Assembly: GCA_936432065.2 (NCBI GenBank)
Contig: OW386286.2
Location: forward strand, 84,943,652-85,007,651
Direction of reading: 5' to 3'
DNA: 64,000 nt
Origin: Rutpela maculata
Lineage: Eukaryota; Arthropoda; Insecta; Coleoptera; Cerambycidae
Below, one piece after another: positions 57,700-64,000 of the stretch (its first letter is position 1; the number at the start of each line of letters is the position of its first letter). A model generated the notes under the pieces. It did no database searches and had not been told where the DNA came from. It saw nothing but the letters and a program-made list of their open reading frames with translations. Both the position numbers and the translations under genes were made by a program.

Positions 57700-59096
57700 A
57701 AATCAAGAGGCAAAGAATTATATAGTTTAATACACCAGTAGAATGGTGATTTTTCAAATAATGTAAAATTATGCAATGGTATTTAGGAGGTTACTGCTTT
57801 TCGTGATATAATTATGATGAGATGAAACTTTATCAAAAAGATGTAAGTTTTTTTTTTGCGAAACATAAGCATTTATAAATAAAAATTGATGGGGTTGTAA
57901 GTAATTTATGTGACTTGAAGCTGTGTTCGCAGCTTTCTCCTGGTTTTAAGTTAATATTAAACGTATAAGTTTTTTTTGGCAAATAAAAACTCCGTCTCTT
58001 TCAGTGGGCAGACCTCAACATAATGTATCAAAACTTACAAGCGAGTATGCAAGTGAAATATAAGTATTTGATCAAATATATTTTTCAAATGTATAACTGC
58101 AAAATAAGCTTGACTTAATTTCTTGCATAATATATCAATTTGGGATTTCCAGGATAGATCTACGTCCAAGACAACTCCTAAGAATTTACTCTTATAGCAA
58201 AATGTATAATTCGGTATAGTACAGGGTTTACTATTGCAAAAGTTCATGTAACTTGTTTTGGACGAATTTAATATAAGTTATTACGGTCACACAAAGCAAA
58301 AAATTCATCTAGTACATTATTAACTTTTTTAAGTAGAATATCAATATTTGAATCTGCCACAGTTATGATGCTATCGTCAGCAAATATAGTCACTGATCGA
58401 CTTTTTATATGGTTTAGCAGATCGTTAACATATAATATAAAAAGTAAGGGCCCTAGTACTGAACCCTAAGGGACTCCTCGGTATTAAATTCTTCTAAGAA
58501 ATGTGCACCAATCCTCACAATTATTCTACTCTTTACTAAGTATAAATGAATCGACTCTAGAAAATTTCACCGTATACCAAGGTTAAAGAGTTTAGATGTA
58601 ACAAACTCCTCGTCCAATGTATCAAACGCCTTGGATAAGTCGAAATGTGGCATTATCACATATTTACCTTTTTTCTAAATTGCTATAAATAGTATCTAGT
58701 AACCGGACGCTAGCAGCCTTTACTGATTCATCACCCCTGAAGCCATGTTGTCATGATGTTAGAATAAGGTATTTCTCAATAAATAGCGATACCTGATCGT
58801 AAATTACCGTTTCCATTATTTTAAACAGAGAACTAACTATAGTTATCACTCTATAATTATCTATATCCAAGGAATCACCCGATTTTAATAAAGGAACTAC
58901 GTAATTTTTAAAATGTTTGAAAAGAACCACTTTCAATTGAATTATTTATCAAGTGCCTTGGAGGTAGTATGCCTTAAGGGTAGTCTTTAATTCTTTTTAA
59001 CAATTGGAAGCTAAAACCATCATTACCAGAAGAAGTTTTGTTTTTGAGTTTATTAAATGTGTTTATTAACTGTAATTCAGAGACTGAATTAAATTT
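57700..59096 (-). pseudogene. Decayed LINE reverse transcriptase (jockey/CR1-like)
   Basis: Minus-strand blocks in RT order: NKLKNKTSSGNDGFSFQLLK (59040), PLLKSGDSLDIDNYRVITIV with SSLFKIMETVIY (58860), HFDLSKAFDTLDE (58640), GSVLGPLLFILYVNDLLNH (58440), VTIFADDSIITVAD (the catalytic FADD, 58370), KSKFLGVVLDVDLSWKSQID (58150) and SPFYWCIKLYNSLPLDLK (57720). Fingers, palm and thumb are all present but broken by at least six stops or frameshifts. HINE copies A6 and A7 abut its two ends. Confidence 0.8.
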
Positions 59097-59682
59097 GAAA
59101 TCGTCTACCCCAAAAACCCATAAAACGAAATGCCACATTGGTAGTGGGTGTGGATAAAGTAAAAAAAAAAAATTGAGGCCTTTGGTTCTTGTACACACAC
59201 TAAATGACAATTTCATTTTTTTCACCCTTTTAATAATGAGGTAGGGGTTGGTAGTGGCAACAAATTTTTGGGAACTTTGCTTCCCTTATATATACTAAAT
59301 ACCAATTTTATGGACTTTTACTTGCTTGACTTACTTATTTACCCCCAATCCTTCAACGAAATTAAATCAAAATATAATATAGTTGCACATCTCGTTAAAA
59401 TACATACATGTACCAAATTTTAATTCAATATCTTAAACGGTTCTAGAGTAATCGTGAGCACAAAAAAAGGTACAGACATTCCGACAAACCGACATTTTTT
59501 TGCTCAAACTTAAAATATATATATCTATGTATACTCGTAATATATGGATGTGGCTGCAAAGCCATTCGCACAACACCAAACTTAAAATCTCTACGTTTCA
59601 TGACATTCTAAGCCAATTTGAACAATAAAAATTTTCAACATTTTTTTTGTCGATACTATACTTCCACTGGATGTGAAAGTAA
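59097..59682 (-). mobile_element. HINE family A, copy A7
   Basis: The body starts GTCTACCCCAAAAACCCA at the left (3' tip missing). At the right are AAAAAAAGGTACAGACATTC and the 5' hairpin CTTCCACTGGATGTGAAAG (59660-59678). A ~65-bp insertion near 59515-59580 (TATATATATCTATG...) is foreign to the family. Confidence 0.65.
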
Positions 59683-59699
59683 AAAGAAAGTGTGCAGAT

Positions 59700-59895
59700 C
59701 AGAACCTTAGGACAAGACTTTTCTTTTGGTGTCATCAGCCCCGTGTCCCCTGTTGCGTGTTTCAATGCTGTGTACGCTTTTGTTACAACTGCCTCAGTAA
59801 ACCAATGATATCTATATCGTCTGCATAGACCAGAGTCTGGGTGGACCTATTGAGAAATCGCTTAAAGAGTTTGCACACATTGTGTAACATAGACA
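59700..59895 (-). pseudogene. LINE RT fragment with YADD
   Basis: The minus strand reads NRSTQTLVYADDIDIIG, the RT catalytic block of a LINE different from its neighbour. It then degenerates. Confidence 0.6.
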
Positions 59896-59901
59896 TTGTA
59901 A

Positions 59902-60550
59902 TTACTTCCACATCCAGTGGAAGTATAGTAACGCAAAAGAAAATTGAAAATTTTTATTATTCAAATAGGCTTAGAATGTCATGAAGCGTCGAGATTTTAA
60001 GTTTGATAAAAAAAAAATCTGTCTGTAACTTTTTGTGCGCACGATTACTCTGGAACCGTTTAAGATATTGACTTGAAATTTGGTCCTGCATGTATGTTAA
60101 CGAGATCTGGAACTAGATTATATTTTGATTTTATTCCGTTGAAGGATTAGGGGGATTAATTGGGGTAAATGGGAGTAAATAGATAAATCAAGCAAGTAAG
60201 GGTCCACCAAATTGGTATTTAGAGAAGCTAAGGTCCTAAAAAGATTTTTGGCATTAGCCACCCCCAACCCATTATTAAAGGGGGTGAAAAAATAAAATTG
60301 TGAATAGTGTGTGTACAAGAACCAAAGACCTCAAAATTTTTTTTTACTTCATCCGCCGCCGCTACCACTCCGACCCTCACCACTGATGTGGCATATCCAT
60401 TTATGGGTTTCTGGGGTAGGCGACTTCAAATATTATATTATTAAAGTTCCAAAAATAATTATTTACACATATAAAATTTTTTTCTTTGTGAGAGACTTGG
60501 ACAGAAAATCTGGATGTGGAATTAGTGATTCCTTGGACAGCGTTTTTTTT
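59902..60550 (+). mobile_element. HINE family A, copy A8
   Basis: TTACTTCCACATCCAGTGGA at the start, a shortened CTGTCTG run, the C-rich body, then GGATGTGGAATTAGTGATTC and TTGGACAGCGTTTTTTTT. TTACA abuts both ends, a possible short duplication, though T-rich flanks make it uncertain. Confidence 0.75.
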
Positions 60551-61639
60551 GTAAATGTCCCAACTTATTTTTTTTCGCATATAATAATAGTAAATTAAAA
60601 ATTATGTAATTTAACGGCATACTATTGACAATAAGTTTGGTGCTATTATTTTAACAGTTTGCGCAATTGCTTCACATGAAGATAATTGTCAGATGATCAT
60701 AATAATCGAGGCTTTCAAAATATTTGTAGTGAATAAGTGTAGGCAGAGCTATAGACGATTTTCAAGTTGCTGCCTTAGTGTCTCTTGGGATTATTTGATA
60801 TACTCCAGAGCGCCAAAACTATCAATAATACAAATTGTTGTTTTGATAATTATATATCATGAATTATAGAATAATTGCAGATTTGGCAGGGGTATAAACA
60901 TTGTGTGAAATACGTTGCACTATAGTGGCTGAAATGGATAGGAAATTTGGATATGGAAGCAGTGGTTCGGCAACTATGTAGTCTAAAACAAAGGATTCAG
61001 TTTATGAGATTTCTAAGATTATACAATTTCAAGTAATCAAAAGTGAAAAGTATATTATTTATTTGTACAGATTATTCCCATCATTTCTTTATGAATGACC
61101 AATTTGAAGTATTATATAATTTTTTTTGTAATTTGGATAAAATACTACACATTTTTCTTTATGTGTACTCGTAAATCAACAAAAATATATTTGTTGAAGA
61201 CCTTGCCGTGTTTTTTATACAATACAATACAATACAATACAATACAATATCTCTTTGTTTTTAATAAGACTTGTACAAACAAGTGTACAGAATATTGTCG
61301 ATATCTAAAAACTAGGGAAAGAAGCTGAAAAAAAGAAAAAAAAAAGAGAAAAACAGCAACACAATATTTAAAAATATAGGTATAAAAACATGTATATGTA
61401 TGATACATCATAATAAAAATATTACAATAAACCGTCCACAAAAAATCTGGGCAATCGAGGTACTCTGACACAGTTTAAGATTGTAAGTAAAAAAAATTAT
61501 GTGAGGGGGGAGCGGAATGTCATCTTCTGGAACACCGTTTAGAAATAACCGTAAAATAAGTGGATTGCTTTTTATGGGCTTATATCATCTCCTTATTATG
61601 GGATATCGAACTGTGGCTCATCTGTTAAGCTACCTTATT
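60551..61639. other. Unassigned sequence; (ATACA)n microsatellite
   Basis: GGATATGGAAGCAGTGGTTC at 60950 is a decayed 3' end of HINE family A. ATACA is repeated about six times at 61218-61248, probably the tail of a minus-strand LINE. No coding region. Confidence 0.5.
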
Positions 61640-62294
61640 TTCTGTCTACTATCAGCGCCGAAGCAGCTCTTGGCTCACATCGCTGCAATTCTAAATTGGT
61701 CTGGAACTGCCAAAAGGTTCTAACTCGATTGGACAGATACAACAAATTAACTCTGGTCTGGATACCGGGCCACTCTGGCATGGAGGGCAACGAAATAGCT
61801 GATTCCTTAGCCAGGGAAGGTGCGGTATCAAAATTTATCGGACAAGAATCAGTGCTTGGTATATCAGCAAGCACTGCGAAAACAACCATCTTGGCCTGGA
61901 TCGAGAGGAAAATCCTCCAGTATTGGCAAGAACTACCAGGAGTAGTTCATTCAAAGGAATTTATTACATACCCTCTGAAATCAAGAACTAAAAAACTATT
62001 TGGGTTAAATAGGTTACACCTAAGAACTCTAGTTGGCCTATACACTGGGCACTGCAGACTAAATCACAACATACACAGACTTGGAATAGCCGACAACGCT
62101 GACTGCCGACTGTGTTTGGAGGAAGACAAAATGGCAGCGCATGTTCTATGTACCTGTCCTACTGCAGAAAAACAGAAAAAAACAGGTTCTCACTTTTTGA
62201 CAAAGGGCAACTGCTGCCAGAGAACTTGGACAACCTCTCACCCAATAAGGTAGTCGGCTTTATTAAAAAGCTGAACCTTTTAGGTGAAATATAA
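61640..62294 (+). pseudogene. I/R1-type LINE: RNase H end and zinc knuckle
   Basis: RNase H C-terminal half with SKLVWNCQKVL, LTLVWIPGHSGMEGNEIADS (the conserved H and D of RNase H) and LAREGA. It is followed by the post-RNase H block HLRTLVGLYTGHCRLNHNIH and CRLCLEEDKMAAHVLCTC. After a frameshift in an A-run near 62175 the end continues NRFSLFDKGQLLPENLDNLS to VGFIKKLNLLGEI and a stop at 62294. The 5' parts of the ORF (RT, endonuclease) are absent. The N-terminal end of the RNase H domain is also missing. Confidence 0.8.
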
Positions 62295-64000
62295 TTAGTA
62301 GTGAGCCACAATAGACCAGATGGTCGCAGTGGAGAGTTATGTTACTAGCCTACTCACATATCTACCTAACTATCAGCCCCTGAAGCTTATTTGTCTATTA
62401 GCACGAATCACCGTGTATATGAGCTTAATACTCTCCTTGGTCAATTTTAAAAACAATCACTATGATCCAAATATTGACTCATCTTTTCTAATAATGTGAT
62501 TCAAATAAGGGCGTTGCAGAACATGAATTCCGAGATCTGTGACATCACTTATTGTTGAATTAATTTCTTAGAACAACCAACATTCATATGTTCAACACCC
62601 ACAATTGACAATACGATAAACAATCGCCAAAAGACAAGAAAGTGTGAATAGATACAAATCCGTGCAGACAGGCCGGAGACAAATGAGAATGAGATCAACG
62701 CAAATAAATATACAGGATGTGACTTCATCTAATTGTTTTCTCATTTTTTTTATTATTTAAATGGATTTAAATGTAAAGAGACTTGCTATAGCAAACTGGA
62801 TGTTATTTAAAAACTACTCGAAAAACTATAGCAATAATAATAAATAATTGAGTGTTTTTAAATTTTCTAATTTAAAATTCATAAATTTAAGAAACAGCAG
62901 AGTTCATCTACGCTTCTTACATTCAACCACCTAGCAAATATAATATATATTTAATTATCTTATGTATACCATAAATAGAAAATTTATTACTACGTAAATT
63001 CAAATGCAACAAACACTAAAAACAAATTAAGTTAAATGAATTGATTAATGTATAACACAACATAAACATATGATAAAGAGAAACATTGTCATTGTTGGTT
63101 TAGCAACAAGCGTTTGTAATTTAATTTGAATACTGCTACTGAAACCTGGTTTAGATCATCCGGAATAAAATTGTGTAAAGATGAGGTAGAAAAAGTAAAA
63201 ATTTCTGAGATCTAGCAGATAAGATTTCTATTAAGAGCTAAGAATCTAGTTATAAGGAATGCCCTAATGTAAGGGAAGAAAGGTAACAGTAATATTGGCT
63301 GAACTGAATTTGGAGCCGTGGTTTTAATTCTTGCCGGAATTTTTATTTCTACTTTAAAATATTTATATTTTGCACTTCTATTAGAGAAAATGTGTACTCT
63401 GTGCGCTGTTACAAGCGCCATTAAGAAGTAGATAACTTTGAGTTAAAAGTTCATACTAAGTTGTTCATTTGGAAAATACTTTTCTAACTGGTCCAAATCT
63501 ATAGAGAGATTACTTTGTATTTAGGTAGAGTTGGACCTAATTTAAATATTCCTTTAAAAACCGTTTTATCTGATAATCCGAATTTTCACTTGGTTGTGCT
63601 TAGGAAAATATGTTTTGGTCCAGGCCATGGAAGTGAAAGTATATTGTGGTCATGGCAAAATGTACCAAACTACCACTAAAAGTATAAAGTCCAAGGAAAA
63701 AGGAACAATATATTTTTGCGAAGGATTTTGAAAATATTTTCAACTTTTTAATCTCTTCACAGAAGACAATAGAAATGAAGATACAGTCATTATGGGTACC
63801 AATTTTACATTTTATTGACAATTTTTTACTAAATGTATTAACCAATCAAAATTTTGCATTTCATGTCATTTGTCAAAATTCATCCAATCAGTAAAAGATT
63901 ACAGAGATAACACGCATACATGCGGTGTTATCAGGCAAGGCACACATGATATGTTCAAATGTCAGATTAAAATTTAACAAACGTCACAATTGAAAATCAA
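62295..64000. other. Unassigned AT-rich sequence
   Basis: No coding region, RNA gene or named repeat that I can support. The 69- and 81-residue frames on the minus strand have no family signature. Confidence 0.4.

Noticed and set aside
61145..61471. 108-residue minus frame
   Set aside because: It reads through the (ATACA)n microsatellite and A-runs; hydrophobic composition is a by-product.

Overview
AT-rich nuclear DNA from an animal, most probably an insect. The window holds an envelope-carrying Ty3/gypsy element of the errantivirus type with a tRNA-Ser primer site, piggyBac, hAT and Tc1-like debris, several 5'-truncated non-LTR retrotransposons (jockey, I/RNase H, RTE and restriction-like-endonuclease types), and many DINE-1/HINE-like (Helentron-derived) repeats with GTCTGTC-type minisatellites. 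I found no convincing single-copy host gene; nearly every recognisable coding segment belongs to, or sits inside, a mobile element.

Layout. 1-0.9 kb: unassigned. 0.9-4.2 kb: a palindrome with ~1.3 kb arms holding a zinc-motif gene fragment (WS[KR]C-ICQ family). 5.2-7 kb: a HINE interrupted by a second HINE family and by a LINE 3' end. 8.1-16.6 kb: a young LTR element on the minus strand (LTRs differ at 2 of 363 positions), with gag, pol carrying two breaks, and an open env reached by splicing. 17.5-21.1 kb: a decayed piggyBac between TTAA sites, split by a 1.27 kb TIR element carrying a second WS[KR]C-ICQ fragment. 22.0-23.0 and 44.9-46.2 kb: two copies of a HINE with a tRNA-like Pol III module. 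24.8 kb: a hAT MITE. 27.2-27.9 kb: the frameshifted C-terminal half (CXC domain) of the WS[KR]C-ICQ family. 31-36.5 kb: LINE remnants and a MITE. 40.2-41.5 kb: a jockey LINE with a clear target-site duplication. 42.6-47.7 kb: a large TIR element ending in arrays of palindromic hexamers, invaded by HINEs. 47.8-51.2 kb: SAP-domain gene debris and an inverted-repeat element with tRNA-like modules and two LINE insertions. 53.9-56.3 kb: a second hexamer-array element and a foldback MITE. 57-60.6 kb: three HINE copies around a decayed LINE. 61.6-62.3 kb: a LINE RNase H end.

Most notable: (1) seven covarying hairpins with a near-constant hexaloop in the leader and 3' gag of the LTR element, which look like a selected RNA signal; (2) jockey-type 3' ends that repeatedly lie in or beside the anticodon-loop region of tRNA-like modules; (3) three fragments of one zinc/CXC gene family, two inside inverted-repeat structures; (4) terminal arrays of palindromic hexamers in two TIR families that share a CCC..ATAGCAC-like tip. 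Coordinates of decayed repeats are accurate to about 10-30 bases unless a target duplication fixes them. All comparisons were made by eye.
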